Source: Arthrobacter sp. OAP107
GTDB lineage: Bacteria > Actinomycetota > Actinomycetes > Actinomycetales > Micrococcaceae
Length of the DNA: 64,000 nt
Reading direction: 5' to 3'
NCBI RefSeq assembly: GCF_040546765.1
Contig: NZ_JBEPOK010000001.1
Location: 5,022,001-5,086,000 of the forward strand
The position numbers and the translations under genes are program-made. The notes beneath the pieces are model-generated. The model was given only the letters and a program-made list of their open reading frames with translations, was not told the DNA's origin and did not search any database. Every line of letters starts with the position of its first letter. Positions within the stretch are counted from its first letter, which is position 1. Shown here piece after piece: positions 27,834 to 37,644 of the stretch.

Positions 27834-28719
27834 ACGTTTACCTTCGACCAGCTGACGGGGTTCATCGCCGTGGCAGAGGAACTGCACTTCGGCCGGGCCG
27901 CGGAGCGCCTCAACATGACGCAGCCGCCGCTGAGTCGCCAAATCCAGAAACTGGAGAAGACAGTGGGGGCAGAACTCCTCGAGCGGGATAACCGCCGGGT
28001 TGAGCTGACCGCCGCCGGACGGGCCTTCCTTGACGAGGCCCGCAGGCTCATGGCACTGGCCAGCCGGGCACCCGTGACCGCACGGCGTATTGCCCTCCGG
28101 GAGGCAGGGCCATCTCCGCATCGGCTTCACAGCCGCCAGCGGGTTCAGCATCCTGGGCCCCCTGCTGGAGGAGATCGGCGCAATCGTGCCGGATGTGGAT
28201 ATCGACCTCCAGGAGCTGGTCACGGGCGAGCAAATCCAGGGTCTGCTCACCGGCGAACTGGACCTCGGCCTCGCGCGCCCACCGTTCGATACTGAAGTTT
28301 TCGACTCCCACCTGCTGTACCGCGAGTCGATGGTGCTGGCGGTTCCTGCATCACACCCCCTCGCGGACCTCAAGCGGGATATCCAGGGCGAGGACTTCAA
28401 GGATGAGCCGCTCATCATGCACTCCCCCACTCAGGCCAGGTATTTCTACGACCTCGTGGTCCGGCTGCACGCCATCCGGCACGAGAACGTGGTGCACACC
28501 GTCAGCCAGATCCTGACCATGGTTTCGCTGGTGGCCGCCAAGCGCGGCGTGGCTTTCGTGCCGCACTCGGCCACGGCCCTGGGGATCCGCGGGGTTTCGT
28601 TCCTGCGGCTGGCCAGCGGCGAGGAGGAGCCTGTGGAACTCCATGCCATCTGGAACAGGGACGCCAAGAATCCTGCGCTGGTGCGGCTGCTGCGCGACCT
28701 GGAGTATGCTGCGGGCTAG
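27834..28719 (+). pseudogene. LysR family regulator with lost start codon and frameshift
   Basis: The helix-turn-helix domain is unmistakable (TFDQLTGFIAVAEELHFGRA, then LNMTQPPLSRQIQKLEK). GGAGG at 27824-27828 is followed by ATC ACG TTT ACC, so where a start codon is expected there is ACG (27834) and no in-frame ATG, GTG or TTG precedes the domain. Near 28093-28095 an extra C shifts the frame: the first frame ends in APVTARRIA, and the effector domain (SGRQGHLRIGFTAASGF onwards) reads in the next. Removing one C restores the family sequence. The gene sits between the tct operon and the glucarate genes and was probably their regulator. Confidence 0.78.
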
Positions 28720-28740
28720 CCTCCAGACTTGGCCGACTCA

Positions 28741-28790
28741 ATGCATCAAAGGTATCAATAGATACAAAAATGCACTTGGACAGGCATGGA
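28741..28790 (+). promoter_or_regulatory. Promoter region of the glucarate genes with a LysR half-site
   Basis: ATGCATCA at 28741-28748 repeats the half-site found in the lysR-tctC gap. A second partial dyad follows (GGTATC and GATAC). A weak sigma-70-like promoter may lie just downstream (TTGGAC at 28776, then CTAACC at 17-bp spacing). The first gene starts at 28863. Confidence 0.4.
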
Positions 28791-28862
28791 CGGGCGTCCC
28801 TAACCTGAAAAGGAACCGCACCTCCACCCCGCCGCTCCCGGCACCGACTCCAAGGACATCCC

Positions 28863-29777
28863 GTGGCAAAATTTTCACCCCAGGAACTCGCCAACACCCT
28901 CAAGGACGGGCTGCTGTCCTTCCCCGTCACTTCCTTCGATGCAGAGCTGCAGTTCGACGAGGAAAACTACCGCAAGCACCTGGCATGGCAGGCCAGCTAC
29001 CCGGTTGCCGGCCTCTTCGCCGCAGGCGGCACGGGTGAGGGCTTCTCGCTCACCCCGGCCGAGTCGGCGCGCGTGGTCCGGGCCGCCGTCGAGGAAGTTG
29101 GCAGCACCGTCCCCGTTCTGGCCTCCGCCGGCGGTTCCACCGCCCAGGCCATCGAAAACGCCAAGGCTGCCGAGGCCGCGGGCGCCGAGGGCATCCTGCT
29201 TCTGCCGCCGTACCTGACCGAGGCCGACCAGGGCGGCCTGATTGACCACGTCAGCGCCGTCTGCAGCGCCACCTCGCTGGGCGTCATCATCTACAACCGC
29301 GCCAACGCCATCTACAAGGACACCACTGTGGCCACCTTGGCAGACCGCCACGAGAACCTCATCGGCTTCAAGGACGGCGTGGGCGACCTCGAGCACGATG
29401 CCCGCGTTTACGCCAAGCTCGGCGACCGCCTGTTCTACCTGGGCGGGCTCCCCACGGCAGAGACCTTTGCGCTGCCGCTGCTGCAGCTGGGCATGAGCAC
29501 CTACTCCAGCGCCATGTACAACTTCGTCCCGCAGTTCGCGCTCGACTTCTACCAGGACGTCCGCAACAACGATCGCGTGGCCGTCAACCAGAAGCTGAAC
29601 GAGTTCGTCATCCCGTACCTGGACATCCGCGACCGTGTGAAGGGCTACGCCGTCTCCATCGTCAAGGGCGGCCTCGACGCGATCGGCCGTTCCGCCGGCG
29701 GAGTCCGTCCCCCGCTGCAGAACATGGCGGAACAGGACCTGGCCGACCTCAAGGCACTCATCGCCAAAGTTTCCTAA
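28863..29777 (+). CDS. kdgD: 5-dehydro-4-deoxyglucarate dehydratase
   Basis: A 304-residue DHDPS/NAL-family enzyme. The family loop GGTGEGFSLTPAE (about residues 56-68) carries G-E-G-F instead of the G-E-x-x-x-L of DapA, and VIIYNRANA with its tyrosine and GFKDGVGD with the Schiff-base lysine follow. These are features of KdgD, which converts 5-dehydro-4-deoxy-D-glucarate to 2-oxoglutarate semialdehyde, CO2 and water. Start codon GTG at 28863. It is first in an operon with an aldehyde dehydrogenase and a glucarate dehydratase, which provide the following and preceding steps. Confidence 0.92.
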   Translation: MAKFSPQELANTLKDGLLSFPVTSFDAELQFDEENYRKHLAWQASYPVAGLFAAGGTGEGFSLTPAESARVVRAAVEEVGSTVPVLASAGGSTAQAIENAKAAEAAGAEGILLLPPYLTEADQGGLIDHVSAVCSATSLGVIIYNRANAIYKDTTVATLADRHENLIGFKDGVGDLEHDARVYAKLGDRLFYLGGLPTAETFALPLLQLGMSTYSSAMYNFVPQFALDFYQDVRNNDRVAVNQKLNEFVIPYLDIRDRVKGYAVSIVKGGLDAIGRSAGGVRPPLQNMAEQDLADLKALIAKVS

Positions 29778-29812
29778 CCGCTGGCCCACACCTTAACCCA
29801 GGAGGAACAACC

Positions 29813-31435
29813 GTGACCCTCACCGGACACTCCCTGATCGCCGGACAGACTGTTGCCGGCGAAGGCAAGACCACCTTCGCCTTCAACCCGGCCACCAACG
29901 AACAGCTCGAGCCCGCCTACACCCTGCTCACCGAGGAGCAGCTCAAGGCCGCCACCGCCGCGGCCACCGAGGCCTTCGCGTCCTTCAGCACCCTTGACCC
30001 GGAAACCCACGCCGCGTTCCTGGACGCGATCGCGGACAACATCGAAGCCATCGGCGACGAACTGACCGTCCGCGCTGCCCAGGAAACCGGCCTGCCCGCG
30101 GCACGCCTCACGGGCGAACGTGCCCGCACCACCGGCCAGCTGCGGCTCTTCGCCAACGTGGTCCGCCAGGGCGACTTCCGCGGTGTCCGCATCGACCCGG
30201 CACTCCCGGACCGCACGCCCCTGCCCCGGGCCGACATCCGCCAGCGCCAAATCCCGCTGGGACCCGTCGCCGTCTTCGGCGCCAGCAACTTCCCACTGGC
30301 CTTCTCGACCGCGGGCGGAGACACCGCCTCGGCCCTCGCCGCCGGCTGCCCCGTGGTTTTCAAGGCACACAACGCCCACCCCGGCACCAGCGAACTCGTT
30401 GGCCAGGCCATCGCCAAGGCACTTGCTGACCTCGGCCTGCACCCGGGCGTCTTCTCGCTCATCTACGGACCGGGCTCAAGCATCGGCCAGGCCCTCGTGG
30501 CCGACCCGGCCATCAAGGCCGTGGGCTTCACCGGCTCCCAGAGCGCCGGTATCGCGCTGATGCGCACCGCCGCCGCCCGCGCCGAACCGATCCCGGTCTA
30601 CGCCGAGATGTCTTCGCTGAACCCCGTGTTCGTCTTCCCCGGCGCCCTGGACGGCTCCGCCGAACAGATCGACGCGCTGGCACAGCAGTACGTCGCCGCC
30701 GTGACCGGCAGCTCCGGCCAGCTCTGCACCTCCCCCGGCCTGCTGTTCGCCCCGGCCGGTGAGGCAGGCGACAAACTGGCTGCCGCCGTCGGACGCGCCG
30801 TTTCCGCCTGCGCCGGCCAGACCATGCTCACCGCCGGCATCGCCGGCTCCTGGACCTCCGGCACGGAAGCGCTCGGCGCCGCCGAGAACGTGACAGTCGT
30901 CGGGACCGGAACCCCAGGCCCCACACAGAACGCCCCGGCACCGGCCATCTACGGCACCCAAATCCGCGACTTCATCAGCAACGAGGTGCTGCACGCGGAA
31001 ATCTTCGGCGCCGCGTCCCTGGTGATCCGCTACTCCTCCGCCGCAGAACTCATCGAGGCCACCAACCGGATCGAAGGCCAGCTCACCGCGTCCCTGCAAC
31101 TCACCGAAGAGGACTACCCGACGGCGGCACAACTGATCCCCGCGCTGGAACAGAAGGTGGGACGCATCATCGTCAACGGCTGGCCCACCGGCGTCGAAGT
31201 CGGCCACGCCGTGGTCCACGGCGGCCCCTTCCCCGCCACCTCCGACACACGCACCACCTCCGTCGGAACCCTCGCCATTAACCGGTTCCTCCGGCCGGTG
31301 GCCTACCAGAACCTGCCCCAGGAACTCCTGCCCGCACCGCTCAAGGACACCAACCCGTGGCAGCTGAACCGCCGCATCGACGGCACCGTCATCGCCGCTG
31401 ACGCCGCCGAACAGAAAGAGGAGGTCAACGCATGA
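29813..31435 (+). CDS. 2,5-dioxovalerate (alpha-ketoglutarate semialdehyde) dehydrogenase
   Basis: A 540-residue aldehyde dehydrogenase of the bacterial KGSA-dehydrogenase class, longer than the usual 480 because of family inserts. FGASNFPLAFSTAGGDTASA (about residues 155-174) matches the cofactor region, AEMSSLNPVFV holds the general base Glu region, and SSGQLCTSPG holds the catalytic Cys near residue 305. It oxidises 2-oxoglutarate semialdehyde to 2-oxoglutarate. It begins after GGAGGAA and lies 35 bp from kdgD. It overlaps the glucarate dehydratase gene by four bases (ATGA). Confidence 0.9.
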   Translation: MTLTGHSLIAGQTVAGEGKTTFAFNPATNEQLEPAYTLLTEEQLKAATAAATEAFASFSTLDPETHAAFLDAIADNIEAIGDELTVRAAQETGLPAARLTGERARTTGQLRLFANVVRQGDFRGVRIDPALPDRTPLPRADIRQRQIPLGPVAVFGASNFPLAFSTAGGDTASALAAGCPVVFKAHNAHPGTSELVGQAIAKALADLGLHPGVFSLIYGPGSSIGQALVADPAIKAVGFTGSQSAGIALMRTAAARAEPIPVYAEMSSLNPVFVFPGALDGSAEQIDALAQQYVAAVTGSSGQLCTSPGLLFAPAGEAGDKLAAAVGRAVSACAGQTMLTAGIAGSWTSGTEALGAAENVTVVGTGTPGPTQNAPAPAIYGTQIRDFISNEVLHAEIFGAASLVIRYSSAAELIEATNRIEGQLTASLQLTEEDYPTAAQLIPALEQKVGRIIVNGWPTGVEVGHAVVHGGPFPATSDTRTTSVGTLAINRFLRPVAYQNLPQELLPAPLKDTNPWQLNRRIDGTVIAADAAEQKEEVNA

Positions 31436-32760
31436 CCGCCCAGCCGACAATCGCCCGCGTGGAGGTAGTCCCGGTCGCGGGCTACGACAGCATGCTGATG
31501 AACCTCAGCGGCGCCCACGGTCCGTTCTTCACCCGGAACGTGGTCATCGTGACCGACTCCGACGGCCGCACCGGTCTCGGCGAGGTTCCCGGCGGCGAGA
31601 AGATCCGCACCACCATCGAGGAAGCCGGCGCGCTGCTCGCCGGCAAGCCCGTGGCCCGCTACCGCTCACTGCTGCGCGGGATCGCCGCGGGGTTCGCGGA
31701 CCGCGATGCGGGCGGCCGCGGCCTGCAGACCTTCGACCTGCGCACCACCGTCCACGCCGTCACCGCCGTCGAGTCCGCGCTGCTGGACCTGCACGGCCAG
31801 TTCCTGGGCGTCCCCGTGGCGGAACTGCTGGGCGACGGCCTGCAGCGCACGTCCGTGCCGATGCTCGGGTACCTGTTCTTCGTCGGTGACCACAAGCGGA
31901 CGGATCTTCCGTACCTCGTGGAAGACGCGCCGTCGGACCGCTGGGAGGAACTGCGGCGCCGGGAGGCAACGACTCCGGAAGCCGTCGTCGCCCTGGCCGA
32001 AGCGGCGCAGGAGCGCTACGGCTTCGGCGACTTCAAGCTCAAGGGCGGCGTGCTGTCCGGTGACGATGAAGTGGACGTGGTCACGGCACTGGCCAGACGC
32101 TTTCCGGACGCCCGCGTCACGCTGGACCCGAACGGCGGCTGGCTGCTCGAGGAGGCCATCCGGCTGGGCAAGCGGATGCAGGGCGTCGTGGCCTACGCCG
32201 AGGACCCCTGCGGTGCGGAAGGCCGCTTCTCCGGCCGCGAAGTCATGGCCGAATTCCGCAGGGCCACCGGGCTGAAGACCGCCACCAACATGATCGCCAC
32301 GGACTGGCGCGAAATGGCGCACGCCATCCGCAGCAACGCCGTCGACATCCCGCTGGCGGACCCGCACTTCTGGACCATGCACGGCTCGGTCCGGGTGGCG
32401 CAGCTGTGTAACGAGTTCGGCCTGACCTGGGGCTCGCACTCGAACAACCACTTCGACATCTCGCTGGCCATGTTTACCCACACCGGCGCGGCGGCCCCCG
32501 GCGAGATCACGGCACTGGACACGCACTGGATCTGGCAGGACGGGCAGGGCCTCACCAAGAACCCGCTGCAGATCAAGGGCGGCGCCATTGAGGTTCCTGC
32601 AGCGCCCGGGCTCGGCATTGAGCTGGACCGCGAGGCCCTCGACAAGGCGCACCAGCTGTACCTGCAGCACGGACTGGACGCCCGCGACGACAGCATCGGC
32701 ATGCAGTATTACATCGACGGCTGGTCCTTTGACCCGAAGCGGCCCTGCCTGGTGCGGTAA
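31432..32760 (+). CDS. gudD: Glucarate dehydratase
   Basis: A 442-residue enolase-superfamily enzyme. The KxK motif is visible in FKLKGGVLSGDDEVD (about residues 200-214), the metal-binding Asp and Glu in LDPNGGW and YAEDPCG, the Asn-Met region in TATNMIATDW and the catalytic His in GSHSNNHFD. These match GudD, which dehydrates D-glucarate (and often L-idarate) to 5-dehydro-4-deoxy-D-glucarate. With kdgD and the semialdehyde dehydrogenase the route to 2-oxoglutarate is complete. Its start overlaps the previous stop. Confidence 0.93.
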   Translation: MTAQPTIARVEVVPVAGYDSMLMNLSGAHGPFFTRNVVIVTDSDGRTGLGEVPGGEKIRTTIEEAGALLAGKPVARYRSLLRGIAAGFADRDAGGRGLQTFDLRTTVHAVTAVESALLDLHGQFLGVPVAELLGDGLQRTSVPMLGYLFFVGDHKRTDLPYLVEDAPSDRWEELRRREATTPEAVVALAEAAQERYGFGDFKLKGGVLSGDDEVDVVTALARRFPDARVTLDPNGGWLLEEAIRLGKRMQGVVAYAEDPCGAEGRFSGREVMAEFRRATGLKTATNMIATDWREMAHAIRSNAVDIPLADPHFWTMHGSVRVAQLCNEFGLTWGSHSNNHFDISLAMFTHTGAAAPGEITALDTHWIWQDGQGLTKNPLQIKGGAIEVPAAPGLGIELDREALDKAHQLYLQHGLDARDDSIGMQYYIDGWSFDPKRPCLVR

Positions 32761-32794
32761 GTCGGGTACATACAGATAAACAGAAGGGTCAAGA

Positions 32795-33715
32795 GTGGGC
32801 GGCGTTGTCTCCGGAATACTCATTGTTTCTGCAGTCATCGCCGTCGGTTACCTCGCTGCCAGATTCCGCATTCTGGGTCCCGAGGTCCAGGGTGGGCTGA
32901 CCCGCACAGCCTTCTACATCACCAACCCCGCCCTGCTTTACACCGTGGTGGCCGGCTCCGACATCCGGGCCGCCCTCGGAACCGACGCCCCGCTGGCGCT
33001 GCTTTCGGCAGCGGCAGTGGGGCTTCTTTACTGGCTGCTGAGCTTCCTGTTTTTCCGCCGCCCGGCTGCGGAGACCGCCGTCGGCGCGATGGCCAGCAGC
33101 TACGCCAACGCCAACAACATCGGCATCCCGGTCTCGCTGTACGCCGTCGGAACCGCCCAGCACGTGGCCCCCGTGCTGCTGGTACAGCTCCTGGTGATGG
33201 CCCCGTTCTACCTCACGCTTCTGGGGATCTTTGGCGGTGCCCGGATCTCATGGCGGAAGGTGCTGCTCCAGCCGCTGTCGAACCCGATGATCATCGCGTC
33301 CGCGCTCGGCGTCATCGTGGCCCTGACGGGCTGGACTGCCCCGGAACTGCTGCAGAAGCCCATCGGCATGCTGGCCGCCGGTGCCGTCCCCATGGTGCTG
33401 CTCGCCTTTGGCCTGTCGCTGGCTGGCAGGGCGCCGCTGCAGAAAGATGACGGCCGGACCGAGACGCTGGTAGCCACGTTCCTGAAGATCGCCGGCATGC
33501 CTTTGGTTGTCTGGGTGCTGGGGCGTTTTGTCTTCGGGCTGGAGGGGCAGCACCTGCTGGCGAGCGTGATCATGGGGACGCTGCCCACCGCGCAGAACGT
33601 CTTCCTCTTCGCCTCCCCCTACGGCCGGGGCATGACCGTGGCCCGGGACGTGATCCTCTGCACCACCATTCTGTGCGTGGGCGCGCTGCTGGTTGTTGCG
33701 TGGGCTGTGGGGTGA
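32795..33715 (+). CDS. AEC family permease
   Basis: A 306-residue protein with about ten hydrophobic helices and the AEC (auxin efflux carrier) arrangement of two five-helix halves, including FYITNPALLYTVVAGS in the first half and ITNP-like prolines. GTG start at 32795 after AGAAGGGTC. Bacterial members move organic acids such as malate or malonate. It follows gudD by 34 bp in the same direction, so it may serve the glucarate pathway as an overflow or alternative uptake route. Confidence 0.82.
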   Translation: MGGVVSGILIVSAVIAVGYLAARFRILGPEVQGGLTRTAFYITNPALLYTVVAGSDIRAALGTDAPLALLSAAAVGLLYWLLSFLFFRRPAAETAVGAMASSYANANNIGIPVSLYAVGTAQHVAPVLLVQLLVMAPFYLTLLGIFGGARISWRKVLLQPLSNPMIIASALGVIVALTGWTAPELLQKPIGMLAAGAVPMVLLAFGLSLAGRAPLQKDDGRTETLVATFLKIAGMPLVVWVLGRFVFGLEGQHLLASVIMGTLPTAQNVFLFASPYGRGMTVARDVILCTTILCVGALLVVAWAVG

Positions 33716-33817
33716 GTGGATTCCACCCGCGGTCGACGTGCCACTCAACCCGGAACGTTCCTCAGGTCGTTGAGGCCAACCCCACCCCGGTCGGGAATCG
33801 AGTACTACAGTGGATGC

Positions 33818-34858
33818 ATGGCTGCCAGCCGCAATCCGCTCGACGACCTGCGCGAAACCATCGGCCATCTGGCCGATCAGCTCAAGCTGCCCGTTTCGGA
33901 GCGCGTCGACGACCTTGTCGGCGATCTCATCGGTGCGAGGCCCGGGCCCGCCCGGCCGCTCTCCGAGGTGCAGGCCGAGCTCGACGCGCTGGTCGGACTG
34001 GAGACCGTGAAGGAACAGGTGCGGGGGCTCGTCGCACTGCTCCAGGTTCAGGCCCGCCGTAAGGCGCACGGCCTGCCGGAGGTGGCCACATCACAGCATC
34101 TGGTGTTCCTCGGAAACCCGGGCACCGGCAAGACAACCGTGGCGCGGCTCCTGGCCGAGATGTACCGCGCGGTCGGTCTGCTGCAGAAAGGCCACCTGGT
34201 CGAGGTCGACCGCTCGGGCCTGGTGGGGCAGTACGTCGGCGCGACCGCCATCAAGACGGACCGGGTGATCCGGCGTGCGCTGGACGGCGTCCTGTTCATC
34301 GACGAGGCCTACGCGCTGGCCCCGGAGGACGGCCGGACGGACTTCGGCCCCGAGGCGATCGAGGTCCTGCTCAAGCGGATGGAGGACCACCGCCACCGCC
34401 TGGTTGTGATCGTGGCCGGGTACCCGAGGCTAATGGAGTCCTTCTTGCTCTCGAACCCCGGACTGCGCTCCCGGTTCGCCCGCGAGATCACATTCCCCGA
34501 CTACTCCGTCGACGCACTCCAGACGATCTTCCACCAGATGCTGGCCCAGCACGAGTACACGCTGGAGCCGGGTGCGGACCAGATGCTGCGCCGCATCTTC
34601 ACCGGGCTCCACGCGGGCGAGGACTCCGGCAACGCACGGTTCGCCCGCACGCTGTTCGAGCAGGCGCTCAACCGCCAGGCGTTGCGGCTGTCGCTCGACA
34701 AGGAACAAAGTCTCGACGCACTCGATCGTGAGGCCGTCATGACGCTCACCGCGGACGACATCGTCGAGGCCGCGCTGGCATTGGGTGAGGAGCCGGAACC
34801 GGAACCGGCACCAACGTCGGAACCGGAACGGTCACGCTGGTGGCGCTGGCTGGTCTGA
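33818..34858 (+). CDS. CbxX/CfqX-type AAA ATPase
   Basis: A 346-residue AAA protein. Walker A is GNPGTGKTT (about residues 94-102), Walker B is VLFIDEAYAL (about residues 146-155), and the loop VGQYVGATAIKTDRVI precedes it as in CbbX and in the C-terminal AAA domain of EccA. A helical N-terminal part of about 50 residues and an acidic P/E-rich tail are present. The ATG at 33818 replaces a non-typical upstream extension. CbxX ATPases remodel other proteins (Rubisco activase in CbbX, ESX secretion in EccA). No Rubisco or ESX gene is near, so the client is unknown. Confidence 0.85.
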   Translation: MAASRNPLDDLRETIGHLADQLKLPVSERVDDLVGDLIGARPGPARPLSEVQAELDALVGLETVKEQVRGLVALLQVQARRKAHGLPEVATSQHLVFLGNPGTGKTTVARLLAEMYRAVGLLQKGHLVEVDRSGLVGQYVGATAIKTDRVIRRALDGVLFIDEAYALAPEDGRTDFGPEAIEVLLKRMEDHRHRLVVIVAGYPRLMESFLLSNPGLRSRFAREITFPDYSVDALQTIFHQMLAQHEYTLEPGADQMLRRIFTGLHAGEDSGNARFARTLFEQALNRQALRLSLDKEQSLDALDREAVMTLTADDIVEAALALGEEPEPEPAPTSEPERSRWWRWLV

Positions 34859-35244
34859 CCGGATCTTCCGTGGCTGTCAGGTGAATGCCTGCCCCCGAGC
34901 ATGCTCGCTGCGGCCACGGACCCCAACCGGTCGCATACAGCACCGCCGCGGCTTCGTGCTGCTCCTCAGACAACCAACTGCCCCGTAAATTAGAACTGAA
35001 TTTACAGTCCAATCATCTGAGGTCAGGACCCGGCTAGGTCATGCCTACCACGTCGCAGCTCTGTTGGCTGAGCGCGACTCCCGGTCCGTGGTCCAGGCCT
35101 GGTTCCAGGGATTGAACCCCCAGCTGGGCGACGTCCCGCCGGCGCGACAACTGCTTGGCGCAGCTCCGGCCCGCTTGATGACAGACCGGCTACCTCACAT
35201 GCCGTGGCACAGAAGTCATACACGCCAGTCCACAGGCTGGCTGG
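34859..35244. other. Non-coding gap
   Basis: 386 bp between the convergent AAA ATPase and small acidic protein genes. I see no gene, no strong terminator hairpin and no recognisable RNA. Confidence 0.5.
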
Positions 35245-35403
35245 TTAGGTCTGCTGCTCGCCGTTCGCGCTGTCGGTGTCATCATCGGCCAGGGCCTGGT
35301 TCGCTATGAGGTCCATGCGGTCAGCGGCAGTCAAACTGTCGTCGTTCTGGAGTTCCTCGACATCCTGGCTGTCAACCTGGTGGTCCGGATCCACGTCTTT
35401 CAT
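35245..35403 (-). CDS. Small acidic hypothetical protein
   Basis: A 52-residue, strongly acidic protein (MKDVDPDHQVDSQDVEEL, then many D and E). The ATG at 35403 is preceded by GAGGGAGAAATC, a good ribosome-binding site. No domain is recognised. It is downstream of nothing obvious and convergent with the AAA ATPase. Composition and length resemble small stress-type or intrinsically disordered proteins of this group, but no function can be assigned. Confidence 0.6.
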   Translation of the reverse strand: MKDVDPDHQVDSQDVEELQNDDSLTAADRMDLIANQALADDDTDSANGEQQT

Positions 35404-35499
35404 GATTTCTCCCTCCGGGCAGCGCCTGGGCCGGCCGGGCAACCGGCTGGCATCCTCCAACGAAGCGTACGTCCTGCTGCGGCCTTGGAATAGAGCGTT

Positions 35500-36324
35500 C
35501 TAGAACTTTCCGTACCGCGCACGAGCTATCGAGTAGGCTCCGTAGCAGACCAGCCCTGCGGCGACTGCGGCGAGCAGATAGCCGCCGTAGGGCTGGGAGC
35601 CCAGGGCTTTCAGCCCGCCGTCCAGGCCAGAGGATTTCGAGGGGTCGGCGGTGGCCGCGGCAACCATGATCAGGATGCCGACGACGGCGAGGACCACCCC
35701 TTTGGCGGCGTAGCCGATGGTTCCGATCCACTTGACCGCCGTTCGTCCGGTGCCAGGGGCTTGCAGATCCTGCATGAACTTCCGGGTCACGCCACGGTAG
35801 GCGTAGAAGAACCCGGCTCCGATGACCGCGAGTCCGGCCGCGATCAGCACTGCTATGCCGGCTGGTGCACCCATCAGCTTCGCAGTGAAGTCGCTGGCCG
35901 ACTGGCTGGAGTTCTTGCTGCCGCCGGAGGCGAAAACCGCAAAGGTGAAGGCCAGGAAAGCGAACACCACTGCCTTTCCTGCCGCCGCCGCTGCCTGTTG
36001 CAGTTTCTTCTTCGAATCGGTTTTGGACCGGGACGCGAAGAGGACTTCGCTCAACATCCAGAGCGCCAGTGCCGCACATGCTGCGAACCCGGCCCAGAGC
36101 AGTACCGGACCGCCCGGTTTCGAGGCTATCGATGCGATCGCACCCGACTGGTCGGCCTGGCCGCCCTGCCCCCTGTCGATCTGCAGGGCAATGAAACCGA
36201 TCAGAATGTGGACCAGGCCGACGAAGACGAAACCAGCGCGGGCCAGGATGCACATGGCTGGGCTTCGCCTCACCGAGGCCGCTTCCGATGCCGCCCGGTC
36301 AGCGTTTTGCGAGGCGCTGCCCAT
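35500..36324 (-). CDS. DUF1206 membrane protein
   Basis: A 274-residue protein with six hydrophobic helices in three similar pairs (about residues 25-50 and 70-90, 110-132 and 155-175, 200-225 and 245-265), as in DUF1206 proteins. Each pair begins with an ARAGFVFVGLVHILIG-like or AYRGVTRKF-like segment. The family is common in actinobacteria and its function is unknown. Start codon ATG at 36324. It stands alone on its strand. Confidence 0.85.
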   Translation of the reverse strand: MGSASQNADRAASEAASVRRSPAMCILARAGFVFVGLVHILIGFIALQIDRGQGGQADQSGAIASIASKPGGPVLLWAGFAACAALALWMLSEVLFASRSKTDSKKKLQQAAAAAGKAVVFAFLAFTFAVFASGGSKNSSQSASDFTAKLMGAPAGIAVLIAAGLAVIGAGFFYAYRGVTRKFMQDLQAPGTGRTAVKWIGTIGYAAKGVVLAVVGILIMVAAATADPSKSSGLDGGLKALGSQPYGGYLLAAVAAGLVCYGAYSIARARYGKF

Positions 36325-36507
36325 AGCCAGCCCTTTCGGATATGTATTTGATCTTCGGTTGCCCGCTCAGCATCGCCTGCCCGCCAGCCTCGCGGAATGC
36401 TTCAGTCTAGATCCGTGTGCGTGAGCCTGACAGGGTCGTGGCGGTCCACAGCATGGTCCCCGCAGGGATGAAAGCGAGGTTCAATAGTGCGCAGCCCCCA
36501 CCGCTCT

Positions 36508-37644
36508 TTACAGTGGGGAGACGGTGCGGTCCACGGCGTCCTCCACCACGCGCGCCAGGTCCCCGGTACGGTGCAGCACCTCTTTTTGCCGGACCGAGCC
36601 GGTGCCGCCGGCAAGGAGGCTGTCTGCCAGTTCGTCCACTCGGTCTAGGTCTCCGGCGTCCTGCAGCGCCGCGCGGATGTGGTTCAGCAGTGAATTGACG
36701 ACCGTAAGGGCGGGCGCAGGGCGATGCGTGTGGGGATCCAGCAACTCGCCCTGCAGACCCCAGCGGCTGGCTTTCCAGCCAGCCAAGCGGAGCAGTGCCG
36801 ACGGGACGGCCACCGGTTCAACGCCGTCCCGCCATTCGCGGGCCGCGGTCTCCACCAGGCCCCTGGCCACTCCAGCCAGCAGCACCGTGTTCCCGGGCTG
36901 CAGGCATACGTCGGCCACCCGTATTTCCACCGTGGGATAGTGGCGCGAGAGACGGACGTCAAAGTAGATCATGCCCTCGTCCAGCGCGACCCCGGTGCTC
37001 ACCATGTCGTGTACCAGCTGGTGGTAGGCGTCCGGGGTGCCCAGGATTTCCAGCGGCCCGGCGGAAGGCCAGCGGTTCCACACCTGGGAGCGGTAGCTGG
37101 CATAGCCGCTGTCCTTTCCGTGCCAGAACGGGGAGTTGGCGCTCAGTGCGATGAGCACCGGCAGCCAGTTCCGCATCCGGTCCAGCACGGCCACGCCCTC
37201 CTCGGGGGACTCCACGGAGACGTGTATGTGACAGCCGCAGGTGAGCTGTTCCCTCGCGGTCAGACCGTACTCTTCCGTCATCGCCCGGAACCTCCGAAGC
37301 TGCACCGGATGGGGATCGGCCGGCAACGGGGAGGTGCCCAGGGCAGCAACCCTGACGCCCACGTCCTGAGCCGCCTGGTGGGCGATCGAGCGCCCGGCCA
37401 CGATGTCCTGCGCAAGCTCTGACAAGGTGGCGTGCGGCGGGGTGACGACTTCGATCATTTCCTGCTGGAACTCAGCAGTCAGAACAGGCCCGGACGCAGC
37501 TTGCAGCGGGCGAACGTACAGGTCCAGGAGGGCGCCGGCCCGGGGCAGGGCTTCGCCAGTAGCCGGATCTACCAGCAGCAGTTCCTCCTCTACCCCAAGA
37601 GTCCGCCCACCCGCACCCCCGCCGTTGATGCCGTAGATATCCAT
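36508..37644 (-). CDS. YbdK-type carboxylate-amine ligase (GCS2 family)
   Basis: A 378-residue protein from ATG 37644, with a TTG just before it and a GTG at 37689 as alternative starts. RTLGVEEELLLVDP (about residues 14-27) is the GCS2 glutamate-cysteine-ligase fold motif, and HIHVSVESPEEGV holds metal-binding histidines. YbdK proteins ligate glutamate to an amine or cysteine weakly and are usually called putative carboxylate-amine ligases. The gene is monocistronic. The real substrate is unknown, and a full glutathione role is unlikely in a mycothiol-producing actinobacterium. Confidence 0.88.
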   Translation of the reverse strand: MDIYGINGGGAGGRTLGVEEELLLVDPATGEALPRAGALLDLYVRPLQAASGPVLTAEFQQEMIEVVTPPHATLSELAQDIVAGRSIAHQAAQDVGVRVAALGTSPLPADPHPVQLRRFRAMTEEYGLTAREQLTCGCHIHVSVESPEEGVAVLDRMRNWLPVLIALSANSPFWHGKDSGYASYRSQVWNRWPSAGPLEILGTPDAYHQLVHDMVSTGVALDEGMIYFDVRLSRHYPTVEIRVADVCLQPGNTVLLAGVARGLVETAAREWRDGVEPVAVPSALLRLAGWKASRWGLQGELLDPHTHRPAPALTVVNSLLNHIRAALQDAGDLDRVDELADSLLAGGTGSVRQKEVLHRTGDLARVVEDAVDRTVSPL

